64,000 nt of DNA from assembly GCF_026000435.1 (NCBI RefSeq), contig NZ_AP026763.1, forward strand, positions 2,976,001-3,040,000. Direction: 5' to 3'. This document shows, one piece after another, positions 42,393-52,185 of the stretch. The translations under genes and the position numbers were made by a program. The notes under the pieces were generated by a model. It ran no database searches, was not told where the DNA came from, and saw only the letters and a list, made by a program, of their open reading frames with translations. The DNA is from Vibrio sp. STUT-A11 (GTDB lineage Bacteria > Pseudomonadota > Gammaproteobacteria > Enterobacterales > Vibrionaceae). The first letter of the stretch is position 1, and the number at the start of each line of letters is the position of its first letter.

Positions 42393-43409
42393 ATGTCTGG
42401 ATTGCGCACCCTAGGCGAATTCATTGTCGAGAAACAAGCGGATTTCCCCCACGCTAGCGGTGATCTATCATCTCTTTTAGCATCCATTCGTTTGGCTGCT
42501 AAAATCGTTAACCGCGAAATCAACGCTGCGGGCCTTGGTGACATTACTGGTGCTGTCGGCACAGAAAATGTCCAAGGTGAAGCTCAGCAAAAGCTAGACG
42601 TTTATGCAAACGACAAGTTTAAAGCGGCACTTGAAGCTCGTGACCAAGTTTGTGGCGTAGCCAGCGAAGAAGAAGATGAGGCGGTTGCATTCAATAAAGA
42701 ACTCAACCAAAACGCCAAGTACGTTGTATTGATGGATCCACTTGATGGTTCATCAAATATCGACGTGAACGTCTCTGTAGGTACCATTTTTTCCATTTAC
42801 CGTCGTGTATCACCAATTGGTACGCCAGCAACAGAAGAAGATTTCCTTCAGCCAGGTCACAAACAAGTTGCGGCGGGTTACGTGATTTACGGCTCTTCAA
42901 CCATGTTGGTTTACACAACAGGTAACGGCGTGAATGGCTTCACGTACGATCCTTCTATCGGCAGCTTCTGTCTTTCTCATGAAAACATGATGATCCCTGA
43001 AGAAGGCAAAATCTATTCTATCAACGAAGGCAACTACATCCGTTTCCCACTTGGTGTGAAAAAGTACATCAAGTACTGTCAGGAAAATGTGCCTGAAGAT
43101 GGTCGTCCGTACACGTCTCGCTACATCGGTTCTTTAGTAGCAGACTTCCATCGCAACCTGCTAAAAGGCGGTATCTACCTATACCCAAGCACGCAAAGCC
43201 ATCCACAAGGCAAACTGCGTCTGCTTTACGAGTGCAACCCGATGGCATTCCTCATCGAACAAGCCGGTGGTATCGCTTCTGACGGCGTGAATCGCATCAT
43301 GGACATCAAGCCAACAGAATTACACCAACGTGTACCATTCTTCGTTGGTTCGAAGAACATGGTTCGCAAAGTTGAAGAGTTCCTTGAACTGAACCGCGAC
43401 GAAGAATAA
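42393..43409 (+). CDS. fbp: class I fructose-1,6-bisphosphatase
   Basis: Gluconeogenic hydrolysis of fructose-1,6-bisphosphate. The product is 338 aa from ATG 42393 (MSGLRTLGEFIVEK), with AAGGA upstream. The TTG two codons earlier was rejected. The metal-binding core MDPLDGSSNIDVNVSVGTIFSI (about residues 108-129, in two overlapping halves) and YECNPMAFLIEQAGG are intact. Confidence 0.96.
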   Translation: MSGLRTLGEFIVEKQADFPHASGDLSSLLASIRLAAKIVNREINAAGLGDITGAVGTENVQGEAQQKLDVYANDKFKAALEARDQVCGVASEEEDEAVAFNKELNQNAKYVVLMDPLDGSSNIDVNVSVGTIFSIYRRVSPIGTPATEEDFLQPGHKQVAAGYVIYGSSTMLVYTTGNGVNGFTYDPSIGSFCLSHENMMIPEEGKIYSINEGNYIRFPLGVKKYIKYCQENVPEDGRPYTSRYIGSLVADFHRNLLKGGIYLYPSTQSHPQGKLRLLYECNPMAFLIEQAGGIASDGVNRIMDIKPTELHQRVPFFVGSKNMVRKVEEFLELNRDEE

Positions 43410-43426
43410 TTTCCGACCTTTGTCCA

Positions 43427-43457
43427 ACACGGCAGGTGTTTACCTGCCGTGTTTTTG
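43427..43457 (+). terminator. fbp terminator
   Basis: ACACGGCAGGT (43427-43437) pairs perfectly with ACCTGCCGTGT (43442-43452), followed by TTTTT. Confidence 0.92.
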
Positions 43458-43518
43458 TCGCTAAAGTGAGTTGCGAATAGATCGTAATTACTCATCCTCA
43501 ATGAAAAGGAAGTTTCAA

Positions 43519-44049
43519 ATGAGCCTAAACCATGTACCAGCAGGTAAATCTCTGCCTGAAGATATCTATGTCGTTATCGAAATTCCTGCAAACGCAGACC
43601 CAATTAAATACGAAGTAGATAAAGACTCTGGTGCTGTATTTGTTGACCGTTTTATGTCTGCACCAATGTTCTATCCATGTAACTACGGTTACGTGAACAA
43701 CACACTGTCTCTTGATGGTGACCCTGTAGACGTACTTGTTCCTACTCCATACCCGCTAATGCCGGGCTCAGTAATTCGTTGCCGCCCTGTTGGTGTGCTA
43801 AAAATGACGGATGAGTCTGGTGAAGATGCTAAAGTTGTCGCGGTTCCTCACTCTAAAATCTCTAAAGAGTACGAGCACATTCAAGACGTCGGTGACATCC
43901 CAGAGCTACTGAAAGCACAAATCACTCATTTCTTTGAGCGTTACAAAGAACTGGAATCCGGTAAATGGGTGAAGGTTGATGGCTGGGCAGACGTGGAAGC
44001 CGCAAAAGCTGAAATCCTGGAATCTTACGATCGCGCGCAAAACAAATAA
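43519..44049 (+). CDS. ppa: inorganic pyrophosphatase (family I)
   Basis: Hydrolyses pyrophosphate, driving biosynthetic reactions. The product is 176 aa from ATG 43519 (MSLNHVPAGKSLPEDIY), with AAGGA upstream, and matches E. coli Ppa in length. Family I metal ligands lie in DGDPVDVLV (about residues 66-74), and EIPANADPIKYEVDKDSG is intact. Confidence 0.97.
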   Translation: MSLNHVPAGKSLPEDIYVVIEIPANADPIKYEVDKDSGAVFVDRFMSAPMFYPCNYGYVNNTLSLDGDPVDVLVPTPYPLMPGSVIRCRPVGVLKMTDESGEDAKVVAVPHSKISKEYEHIQDVGDIPELLKAQITHFFERYKELESGKWVKVDGWADVEAAKAEILESYDRAQNK

Positions 44050-44068
44050 CCGCGAGCGGATTACAAAA

Positions 44069-44096
44069 AAAGAGCTGCAAGTACGCAGCTCTTTTT
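44069..44096 (+). terminator. ppa terminator
   Basis: AAAGAGCTGC (44069-44078) pairs perfectly with GCAGCTCTTT (44085-44094) and runs into TTTT. Confidence 0.92.
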
Positions 44097-44197
44097 TATG
44101 CCTGAACGCCAGATAAGCTTCAGTCGATTTGTACACCAACACAATATGCGACTAACGTCGAAGCCATTCTAAAACTACACGTCGATACGCCGTCGGA

Positions 44198-44545
44198 CTA
44201 GACTCTCTGGCACCAGTCCCCAGATGATATTTCATCGGTCAAATGCTCGGTATCTTGATAAATGTAAATCCAAGCCTGACCAAATGGCGTACTGATGCTC
44301 TCTCGACGGTACTCCACAGGAACATCCTCAAGCTTATCAAGTGCAACCAGCGTATCGTCATCAATCATATACACTTCACCTTGTACTGAGCGATGTCCTT
44401 CAGACACCCCAGGGTAAGGCCCTAAGTCATACAAAGTATATTGAGCATCACTTTCATGGAGACCAAGGAATTGTGCGGTACTCAAATAGTGATGATTGTA
44501 CTCCCCTTTGCGTAACGTTCCGTATACAAAGACTAAATGCTGCAT
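44198..44545 (-). CDS. ytfP: gamma-glutamylcyclotransferase-family protein YtfP
   Basis: A 115-aa AIG2/GGCT-fold protein. VFVYGTLRKGEYNHHYL carries the YGTLR substrate-loop signature. The candidate catalytic Glu lies in YMIDDDTLVALDKLEDVPVEY. The E. coli homologue has no firmly established substrate. I chose ATG 44545 because AAGGAG lies 6 nt before it, and the GTG at 44551 overlaps that site. It follows tamB by 30 bp, as in E. coli. Confidence 0.88.
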   Translation of the reverse strand: MQHLVFVYGTLRKGEYNHHYLSTAQFLGLHESDAQYTLYDLGPYPGVSEGHRSVQGEVYMIDDDTLVALDKLEDVPVEYRRESISTPFGQAWIYIYQDTEHLTDEISSGDWCQRV

Positions 44546-44575
44546 AACCACTCCTTAGCTATGAGTTACGCCCTA

Positions 44576-47500
44576 TTAATCAAACTCAAATTGATAGAGT
44601 AGATCAACTGCACTGTCTACACCAGAAACCGCTTCTAAATACAGATCCTGCATTAATCGGTAACGAACCGTAAATTCACCCAACGAGTTAAAGATTCCCA
44701 CACCATATTTCACCTGCAGGCCAGGGAGAATGTAACCACTGACCGTCACCTGAGAGTCATCTCCCGATCCTGCGGTATCGAGCTGTAAATCTTGTACGCC
44801 AAAGGCTTCGCCTATCTGACCGACTACACGACCACTTTTCGCCAGACTCAAGCCAATCAGGGTCGTTGTCATGGCATTGCCACCTGACTCTGCATCGATG
44901 TCTTGACCTCGTAATAGGTAGGACAGCGCGTTAGCCTGAGGCATCGACGGTTCTGAGAAGATTTCCAAACTTGGATCCGATGCGGGACCTGTAACCCGAA
45001 CCCCCGCGGTCACATCATCTTGCGTATTATCAGGATTACGAATGGCGGAAATCGACAGATAAGGTTCATCCGCTGGGCCATTCATCATGATTTTACCTTC
45101 GTCAATAACCAGATCCTGACCAAATGAGCGGTAAGAACCATCGACGATGTTGACCTCACCAACAATAAATGGTCCTTTGTCTTTTTGGGTTACGTTGAGA
45201 TTACCCTGCAAACCGCCTTTTAGGCCAAACGCCGCAAGCTGGAAGTCGTTACCGATCTTGATGTTAATATCAGTTTCAACATTAAACGGTACTGCTACCG
45301 TATCATCAACTGGCTGTAAGTTTTCATCCAGAATGACCAAGTCACTCGAAACGCCAACGGCACTCGGTGGCAACTCTTCAACCACGATACGCCCCCAAGG
45401 CAGGTTAATATTACCTTGTACCTTAGCGAAGTTCGGTGTCGCTTCAATCGTCATATCGGGCTCAACTTTGATTTTCACCATTGGTGGCATATCGACTTTT
45501 AATTCTTCAGCAAACACACGAGCGCTGGTTCGCCAATTTGCCAAGTCTTGCCAATCTGCATCACCAGTGATTTCCAACTTTCCGTCTGGGGTGTTGATGC
45601 CTGCGTTTAAGTCAGCTTGATGACCTTTAAAGTTAATCAGGACCTGACCCGAATCAATATCGATTGGCGTCACTTCACCATTCAGATTAAGTTGGTCAAT
45701 CAGGAACTCTCCGTTTACCTTAGGGTGCATCACGTCACCAGAGAGCGCTAAATCGGTATTCATATTGGCTTTAAACAAGCTGTACTCGCCAATCAATGGC
45801 GCTAAGAAGTCCAAATGGAGCGTCGAAAGTGCCACATTACCAACAATCTCTGGTCGCTCGGCAGAAACATTAAGTAATGAAACCTTACCGCTTATATCTC
45901 CGTTATCCGATACATCTACCAGCCACTGTGCGTCCAGTTTGTCTTTCGCTAGTGCGGCCGTAAAGCTGACACTATCCCAACCAACCGTAATAGGCTGCTC
46001 CAGAGCCTGTTCCACCTTGCCTGGTGGCATGTCGACATTCAGCGTCACTTCTGGCTTCATGTTGGGAGCCCACTTCGCAAAAGCTTGTGCGTTCACAGAG
46101 CCTTGCAATTTAGTCTCTGCCGGTAATAGTGTCTTGATTTGGCTAAAGTCAAAGTTGTTCACCGCTAACTTCGCCTCACCACTTTTGCCAACACTGATGT
46201 TTTCAGATAAACACACACTCGAATCAGCTTGCAACCAACAGTGCGCCTGAACATCCGCGATCTGCTTATCGATATTGACCTTCACCGCCGTCGACTTTTG
46301 CAGTGCCCAAGGCCCTTGAACGGTATCAAGTGACAAACGAGTTAGCGCACCGTCCCAGATCATTTCAGGCTTCTGAGTAAATGCGCCTTGGATTTCCAAG
46401 CTGGTTGATACGATATCCGAAACCACATCCAGGGTGAGTTGATGCTGTTTTTCATCTCCCGACACTTCAAGATCAGCGCTGTCTATGCTGAAGCTGTCAT
46501 AGGTGATATTGTTGACCACCAAGCTTACGTTAGCTTTTGGTGCCGGTAACGGTGAAACATCCCCTTTCAACGTGACCGTTTCTACTTTAGCTAGCTGCTG
46601 CCAGTTCGCTTTATTGACGGTAAGATCCAGATTGATGGCCGGTTCTTTTAAGCTGCCCCGCACCGCGATTTTACCGTTCATATTACCGCTAAGATCAGGC
46701 ACACTTTTCGCGAAATCAGGGAAGTTAACCTCAACGTCCAGCAGGATTTGTTGATCAACATTACCCTTGGCACTCAACTGGTTAGGGCCATGAGCTAGTA
46801 CTAAACCTTGCGTGGTAAGCTGGATATCCTCGGCTTTGCCATTTGGAGCAGAAGCTTCTAACTGCCCCTTCACTTTCAGTGGATAACCGCGTAACACACC
46901 ATCAATATCAAGGGTAGGAAGACTAACCTGCCAGCCGCCTTGCTCCGTCAGCGCCCCAGAGGTTGATAAGCTACCGCTTATGTCGCCTTCGGCTTCCTGC
47001 CACTGAAGACCCGGCTGGATATGTTGTAAGTTGAGATCGGCTTGCCAGTTGATTGGTGCCGCCCAGTTAGCCATGACCTTGCCCGACAGCTCGCCGCCCA
47101 AGGTTTTCACCACCAGACTTTCCAGATCAATTTGTTCTAAGGTGCCCTTTCCGTTTAGCGCCACATCTAGCGCAGGAATATCCTTACCAGATGCTTTAGT
47201 TTCCAGCGCCACCTCGTAGCCCTCTAACGAGCCTTTAGCGGTAAGACTCGGTACAGCAACCTGATAGTCACTTTCTCCCGACAAAGGCCACTGCGCTTCG
47301 ACATCATTAATGGTTACATCAAAAGGTAACTGCGCTTTCAGTGGCTGAAGTTCGGCTTGGATTTCGGCTTTAGTCAGTTCAGACAATGTGGCTTTCAGTG
47401 CTAAATCAGCTGCAGAGCCCGATGCCGACAGCGACAATTTCTGCCCTTTCGCCTCAGCATGTTTCACTAGCGCATCCAGTTGAGCACTAAGAGGATAGTC

Positions 47501-48409
47501 TGCGGAAAGTGTCACTTGCGTACTCAGCGTAGCCTCAACTTCAGGCATGTCGAGCTCAAGCGTTTGCAAATCAACACGATCACGACCCGCCTTCGCCACC
47601 AAGCCGAGATGATGAACAATAACCGGCGTTTCACCCGCTAACTTGAAGTTATGAATATCAAGACGTCGGGCATCGACGGTCAACGGAATCCAGACTTCAG
47701 GTAAAACGATATCTTGTGGTTCTGCATCGGTCTGAGAATCAGCGACTTCAGTGTCCACGCTCTCAGCTTCAACTCCCACGACGGCGGCAGTCTCAGATTC
47801 AGCAGCTTCTGTATCAGCCGGTGCTTGTTCGGTGTCCGTTGGCGCTAATGCAACATTGATCTCTTTTAATGCTGTTGGTGCAATGACTAAGCGGTCGCCC
47901 TGCATCGATAACGCAGTCGTGAATTGCTGCCAGTCAACTCGATTACCCAAAACATTCAGGTTGATATCATTAAGGCTAACTTTGTTGACGAAAATTGGCA
48001 CTGGCGTACTGATTGAACGCAGCGGAGGCGTCTCTTCTTCTGGCTCGTCACTCGCCGGTGGAAGTTCCGGCATCTGGAAGTTTACACCCTGCAGTGAAAG
48101 CTCATCGACACATACTCTAGGATCGAAAAAGCAACGAAAGTTAACCGCCAATGTCAGGCGTTCAACTTTGGCATCAACATGCAGTGATTGATCAGCAAAG
48201 CTGACGTTTTCCAATGCAAATCGTGGGAATAATGCCCCCTGCACTTTCTCCACCTGTAATTGTGGCAGGGCTTTTTCTGCGCCCCATATGGCGAGCTTTA
48301 ACCCAGGGTGAGTAAAAAGAACGGTTGAGACTAAAGTGATGATCAACAACAGCAGACCAATCAAACCGAGCGATAGCCATTTGGTCCACTTAAACACTTT
48401 TTTCATCAT
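44576..48409 (-). CDS. tamB: translocation and assembly module subunit TamB
   Basis: A very long periplasmic protein anchored by an N-terminal helix (about residues 12-34). It spans to the outer membrane and works with TamA, and AsmA/TamB-type proteins also carry phospholipid to the outer membrane. The 1277-aa product consists mostly of repeating beta strands and ends in the conserved TamB/DUF490 domain (about 930-1277, including SYLLRGQDIDAESGG and the final YQFEFD). A low-complexity Ala/Glu/Asp stretch lies near residues 190-235. Its ATG overlaps the tamA stop by 4 bp. Confidence 0.94.
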   Translation of the reverse strand: MMKKVFKWTKWLSLGLIGLLLLIITLVSTVLFTHPGLKLAIWGAEKALPQLQVEKVQGALFPRFALENVSFADQSLHVDAKVERLTLAVNFRCFFDPRVCVDELSLQGVNFQMPELPPASDEPEEETPPLRSISTPVPIFVNKVSLNDINLNVLGNRVDWQQFTTALSMQGDRLVIAPTALKEINVALAPTDTEQAPADTEAAESETAAVVGVEAESVDTEVADSQTDAEPQDIVLPEVWIPLTVDARRLDIHNFKLAGETPVIVHHLGLVAKAGRDRVDLQTLELDMPEVEATLSTQVTLSADYPLSAQLDALVKHAEAKGQKLSLSASGSAADLALKATLSELTKAEIQAELQPLKAQLPFDVTINDVEAQWPLSGESDYQVAVPSLTAKGSLEGYEVALETKASGKDIPALDVALNGKGTLEQIDLESLVVKTLGGELSGKVMANWAAPINWQADLNLQHIQPGLQWQEAEGDISGSLSTSGALTEQGGWQVSLPTLDIDGVLRGYPLKVKGQLEASAPNGKAEDIQLTTQGLVLAHGPNQLSAKGNVDQQILLDVEVNFPDFAKSVPDLSGNMNGKIAVRGSLKEPAINLDLTVNKANWQQLAKVETVTLKGDVSPLPAPKANVSLVVNNITYDSFSIDSADLEVSGDEKQHQLTLDVVSDIVSTSLEIQGAFTQKPEMIWDGALTRLSLDTVQGPWALQKSTAVKVNIDKQIADVQAHCWLQADSSVCLSENISVGKSGEAKLAVNNFDFSQIKTLLPAETKLQGSVNAQAFAKWAPNMKPEVTLNVDMPPGKVEQALEQPITVGWDSVSFTAALAKDKLDAQWLVDVSDNGDISGKVSLLNVSAERPEIVGNVALSTLHLDFLAPLIGEYSLFKANMNTDLALSGDVMHPKVNGEFLIDQLNLNGEVTPIDIDSGQVLINFKGHQADLNAGINTPDGKLEITGDADWQDLANWRTSARVFAEELKVDMPPMVKIKVEPDMTIEATPNFAKVQGNINLPWGRIVVEELPPSAVGVSSDLVILDENLQPVDDTVAVPFNVETDINIKIGNDFQLAAFGLKGGLQGNLNVTQKDKGPFIVGEVNIVDGSYRSFGQDLVIDEGKIMMNGPADEPYLSISAIRNPDNTQDDVTAGVRVTGPASDPSLEIFSEPSMPQANALSYLLRGQDIDAESGGNAMTTTLIGLSLAKSGRVVGQIGEAFGVQDLQLDTAGSGDDSQVTVSGYILPGLQVKYGVGIFNSLGEFTVRYRLMQDLYLEAVSGVDSAVDLLYQFEFD

Positions 48410-50121
48410 AGTTCAGGCCCCAAAGAGAAATGGATGCGAAATTCGTTCTTCTCTGGATCATCCAACCCCCATGCAAAATCAAAACTGACCGGTCCAACCG
48501 GTGATGCCCAGCGAATACCGACCCCGGCCCCCGATTTCCACACGGGTGTGTCATTAAATGCGTCACCAATATCGTAAAAGGTCGCTCCCCACCAGTTCCC
48601 GGTAATACGGTATTGATATTCCAGCGTGCTGCTCAGGATATATTTTGCCCCCGTTAGCGCCCCACTTTCATCGACAGGCGAGATGGATTCGTAACCATAA
48701 CCACGAATGTTGTTGTCACCACCAGCAAAGAAGCGCAACGATGGAGGCAACTTATCGAACTCTTCCATAAAGTTAGCGCCGCCTTCTAGGCGGAAAAGTC
48801 CGCGATGGTTTTCACCAATTCCACGAATCCAGGAGGTTCTGCCCAGAAAGCGAAACACTCGGGTCGCAGACAACACGGCCGGATCACCATATTCAAAAGT
48901 GATGGTTTGCTTATCGCCCCACATTGGCATACTTCCCCCACGTACTCGTGTACGTGAAAACGTCGCCCCAGGTAGCAAGAAGTGCACCCCATCTTCTTGT
49001 AAACCCTGAGAGAAGTTTTCGTACAGGTGACGTACATACAAGGTCTTACGCCAGCCATCATCGACTATCCAGTGACGCTCTACTGCTAAGTTTGATTCTA
49101 AACTCTGAGTATCACGGTTATCTACATGCTTCAGGCCAAACTGAAGTTGGTAGTATTCATGTAGAACATCATCAAGCGGTATTTTGTAGCCTGCGGTAAT
49201 GGTTTGTTCTGGCTGAGAGAGGGAAAGTGCGGTATCGAGGCTGTGGCCACGAGAGCTGATCCAAGGCTTTTTCCATTTCAAGGTACCGCGGACACCAGTA
49301 TCAGTAGAGTAGCCAATACCGGTTTCTATCTGGTTTTTGGCAGCCGGAGCAAGAGAGACCTTAACAGGCAAATCACGTCCTTCATCCAGCATGGTCAGAT
49401 CGGGTTCAACAAACACGGACGAGAACCAATCGGTATTAGACAGGTTCTGGTTATACTCCCCGACACTCGAGACTAAGTAAGGTTCGCCCTCCTCAAAAGG
49501 ACTTAACGACGCAACACGCTCATCCCAAATCTGACTACCAGTGATATTGATGGAACCAAAGTGATAGCGGATACCACTGTCATAATGCAAACGAATGTTC
49601 GCTTCATTGAATGCAGGCACCACTTCCAAACGGCTGAGTTGATAATCTCCTTTGAAGTAACCGCGCTGCAAGGCTAAATTACGTATTCCTGACTTGAGAC
49701 TATCGTATTCGCTTTGATTAAGGACTCGACCAACTTTTAAAGGAGATGCCGCCAGAAGCGCATCAAATGCTTCATCCTCTTGCGCTTCACCAGTAATCAA
49801 GATATCCATGACTTTAATTTTGACTGGTAAGCCTTTTGCAATATCGATGATCAGTTCATCATTATTTTCAGTAACAGAGTATGAAATCTCTGCGTGATAA
49901 TACCCAAGCGCGTTGAGGGCTTCAGTGATACTTTCATCTAATCGCGCTTGAAAACGCAACGAAGTCGAGTAGTCTTCTTCAGGAATCGACGTTAGATAAG
50001 CTTGAACATTTTCTTCTAACGCACCATCGATACCCTGTAGCTTAAGAGATACTTTGGCAGAGACGTTGTGGGAAAAGGCAAACAGGCCAACAACAATGAT
50101 CGGGAGAGCTTTTTTTATCAT
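48406..50121 (-). CDS. tamA: translocation and assembly module subunit TamA
   Basis: Omp85-family outer-membrane barrel. The 571-aa product has a signal peptide (cleavage near VSA-KV, residue 22), three POTRA domains (about 25-260) and a 16-strand barrel. The L6-loop signature VRGYGY-type is present as NIRGYGYESISP, and the protein ends in an aromatic-containing strand (FRIHFSLGPEL). It is coupled to tamB, and divergent msrA lies upstream. Confidence 0.94.
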   Translation of the reverse strand: MIKKALPIIVVGLFAFSHNVSAKVSLKLQGIDGALEENVQAYLTSIPEEDYSTSLRFQARLDESITEALNALGYYHAEISYSVTENNDELIIDIAKGLPVKIKVMDILITGEAQEDEAFDALLAASPLKVGRVLNQSEYDSLKSGIRNLALQRGYFKGDYQLSRLEVVPAFNEANIRLHYDSGIRYHFGSINITGSQIWDERVASLSPFEEGEPYLVSSVGEYNQNLSNTDWFSSVFVEPDLTMLDEGRDLPVKVSLAPAAKNQIETGIGYSTDTGVRGTLKWKKPWISSRGHSLDTALSLSQPEQTITAGYKIPLDDVLHEYYQLQFGLKHVDNRDTQSLESNLAVERHWIVDDGWRKTLYVRHLYENFSQGLQEDGVHFLLPGATFSRTRVRGGSMPMWGDKQTITFEYGDPAVLSATRVFRFLGRTSWIRGIGENHRGLFRLEGGANFMEEFDKLPPSLRFFAGGDNNIRGYGYESISPVDESGALTGAKYILSSTLEYQYRITGNWWGATFYDIGDAFNDTPVWKSGAGVGIRWASPVGPVSFDFAWGLDDPEKNEFRIHFSLGPEL

Positions 50122-50297
50122 GCGTTTTTAGCTGCGTGAGATTCGTGAGATTAAAGAAACGTGTGTCATAATAACGCCAATTAAAGGCTAAGTCTGTAAT
50201 ATTAATAACTTTACCGCAGCCTTTGTAAATCCATTTTCACATTAAGACGAACTGGGAAAAGTTCGCAAATTTAAGACATATTTAAAGGACGGATAGC

Positions 50298-50936
50298 ATG
50301 CTCAACAAACAAACACTAATCAGTATAGAAGATGCTCTACCAGGTCGAGAGCAGCCGATGCAAATTGAAGATACTCATTTTGTTAATCATTCCAGTTTAA
50401 CGGCACCATTGCAGTCTAACCAACAGCAAATTCTATTAGGTATGGGTTGTTTTTGGGGAGCGGAGCGCCTGTTCTGGCAACTGGATGGCGTCATCTCAAC
50501 ATCAGTAGGTTACTCCGGCGGGCATACGAAAAACCCAACCTATGAAGAAGTATGTACGGGAAAAACCGGACACACTGAAGTCGTTAGAGTGGTATTTGAT
50601 GAGCAAGTAATCTCTCTGGAACAACTTCTGGCTACATTTTGGGAACGACACGACCCAACACAAGGGATGCGTCAGGGTAACGATCTCGGTACGCAATATC
50701 GTTCGGCTATCTACACGTATTCGCAACAGCAGCAAGACATCGCAGAGCATTCAAAACTTCAGTATCAACAAGCACTGAAAGAGGAACAAAGAGCGGCCAT
50801 CACCACCGAAATTCAATCGGCAGGGCCATATTACTTTGCTGAAACGTACCACCAGCAATACTTGGCGAAGAACCCTGAAGGCTACTGCGGTCTTGGCGGT
50901 ACAGGTGTATGTTTTCCACCAAGTTTACAAGACTAA
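50298..50936 (+). CDS. msrA: peptide methionine (S)-S-oxide reductase
   Basis: Repairs S-epimers of methionine sulfoxide. The 212-aa product has the active-site motif GCFWGAERLFW with catalytic Cys51, a typical position, and the C-terminal recycling Cys residues in GYCGLGGTGVCFP. AAGGA lies upstream. It is divergent from tamAB, as in E. coli. Confidence 0.96.
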   Translation: MLNKQTLISIEDALPGREQPMQIEDTHFVNHSSLTAPLQSNQQQILLGMGCFWGAERLFWQLDGVISTSVGYSGGHTKNPTYEEVCTGKTGHTEVVRVVFDEQVISLEQLLATFWERHDPTQGMRQGNDLGTQYRSAIYTYSQQQQDIAEHSKLQYQQALKEEQRAAITTEIQSAGPYYFAETYHQQYLAKNPEGYCGLGGTGVCFPPSLQD

Positions 50937-50956
50937 CTGCGCTAGAAAACAACGAA

Positions 50957-50986
50957 AAAAGAGCGACCTTAGCCGCTCTTTTTTAT
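50957..50986. terminator. bidirectional terminator between msrA and ytfK
   Basis: AAAAGAGCG (50957-50965) pairs with CGCTCTTTT (50974-50982), with T tracts in both directions, between two convergent genes. Confidence 0.85.
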
Positions 50987-51014
50987 CGCTTTATCTAAGA
51001 CCAACTTACTGTTC

Positions 51015-51209
51015 TTATAGCGAAGATATCGCCTGATTCACTTCTTTGAATACCGAAAGTCTTTTCTGATCTTTTACGTCAGGAAGCAGAACCTTACCAT
51101 TGTCGAAATCAAAATTCCCAACACCTGCGATGAAAAACTGGCCTTTAAACAGCGTCTTTACAAAACGAGCCACCTGGAGTGGTCGATATACTGCGAATTC
51201 ACGTAGCAT
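51015..51209 (-). CDS. ytfK: DUF1107 protein YtfK
   Basis: A 64-aa protein matching the E. coli YtfK pattern, with FxxYxPLQVARFVKTLFKGQFFI near the N-terminus (in two overlapping pieces), GNFDFDNGKVLLP, and a C-terminal EVNQ. E. coli YtfK binds SpoT and shifts it toward (p)ppGpp synthesis under phosphate or fatty acid stress, and function here is by homology. It sits between msrA and ytfJ, as in enterics. Confidence 0.85.
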   Translation of the reverse strand: MLREFAVYRPLQVARFVKTLFKGQFFIAGVGNFDFDNGKVLLPDVKDQKRLSVFKEVNQAISSL

Positions 51210-51488
51210 AATTCACCTCAATTCCTTTGAGAAAACACAGATTGTCTATCCTTAACAATCTACTAGCGCAATTTGCGACCGACTTCATTTTAGCAAATCC
51301 TATTAACAACGCAAGATTGCACATTCTTATTTGTTAATCAAATGTTAACAATTTATCTGTAAATTTGCTTATTCTACTTATATACTGGCGAAATCCAGAT
51401 GGTCTCAATCAACCAAGTTCGCCTGACTGAATCGACTCTGTCAAAGAAACTTGGTATAAAAGTGCTCACTAGTACGGAATATAACAAT

Positions 51489-52040
51489 ATGAAAACTAAC
51501 ACTCTCCTACCACTCCTACTGGCTCTGACCTCAAGCCTTTCATTCGCAAATAATTTATCCATCGGTGAAAATGTTCCAGATGTCAGAGTCGGAGCTTACG
51601 GTGAAATTGTGATGCAAGGGGAAGGCGTTGCATACCAACCATGGGCTACACAGAACATGTTTGGCAAAGTGCGTGTTATTCAGGCGATAGCCGGACGTAG
51701 CAGTGCGAAAGAAATGAACGCACCTTTGATGTCTGCCATCACCGCCGCGAAGTTCCCTGAAGAAAGCTACCAAACCACAACGATCATTAATCAGGATGAT
51801 GCGATTTGGGGTACTGGATCCTTCGTTAAGTCTTCAGCGCAAGACAGTAAGAAGGAATTTCCGTGGTCATCAATGGTATTGGATGAAAATGGCTTAGTAG
51901 CAAAAGCGTGGGGATTGAAGCAAGAAAGTTCAGCGATCATCGTTCAGGATAAGCAAGGTAAAGTGCTTTTCACCAAAGAGGGGCCTTTGAACCAAGACGA
52001 GATCACACAAGTGATTGAGTTAATCAAACAAAACATCTAA
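51489..52040 (+). CDS. ytfJ: periplasmic YtfJ-family protein
   Basis: A 183-aa exported protein with a thioredoxin-like fold in the family. The start is ATG 51489 (MKTNTLLPLLLALTSSLSFA), which gives a proper signal peptide. The frame is open 30 codons upstream, but that extension would bury the signal. Mature features are FGKVRVIQAIAGRSSAKEMN and a C-terminal transcription-independent helix. No CxxC is present, so it is not an active thioredoxin. The function is unknown. Confidence 0.85.
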   Translation: MKTNTLLPLLLALTSSLSFANNLSIGENVPDVRVGAYGEIVMQGEGVAYQPWATQNMFGKVRVIQAIAGRSSAKEMNAPLMSAITAAKFPEESYQTTTIINQDDAIWGTGSFVKSSAQDSKKEFPWSSMVLDENGLVAKAWGLKQESSAIIVQDKQGKVLFTKEGPLNQDEITQVIELIKQNI

Positions 52041-52137
52041 CCCATCAATAGGCTCCTTGTTCCGACAAGCACATGGAGCCGGTTCCTCAGCATTGTTTGA
52101 ATTTTCCCTGAATTAACAAAAGAATGAACTTTTCCTA

Positions 52138-52168
52138 TGAATGAGTGTTATATTGTAACAGTCATTCA
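52138..52168 (+). promoter_or_regulatory. near-perfect 31-bp palindrome, probable Zur operator
   Basis: TGAATGAGTGTTA (52138-52150) and TAACAGTCATTCA (52156-52168) are inverted repeats with one mismatch around a TATTG centre. The core TGTTATATTGTAACA matches the Zur pattern of gammaproteobacteria (GTTATAwTATAAC). A possible -10 (TATATT, 52149-52154) lies inside it, with a GAACTT -35 at 52127. It heads an operon of zinc-related genes. Confidence 0.7.
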
Positions 52169-52185
52169 TGGTGTCAGGCGCTAAA

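Noticed and set aside
45765..46250. 161-aa frame antisense to tamB (also 45147-45620 and 47751-48191)
   Set aside because: These are shadow frames of a long real gene with Ser/Leu/Ala-rich translation, no ribosome binding site and no family match.
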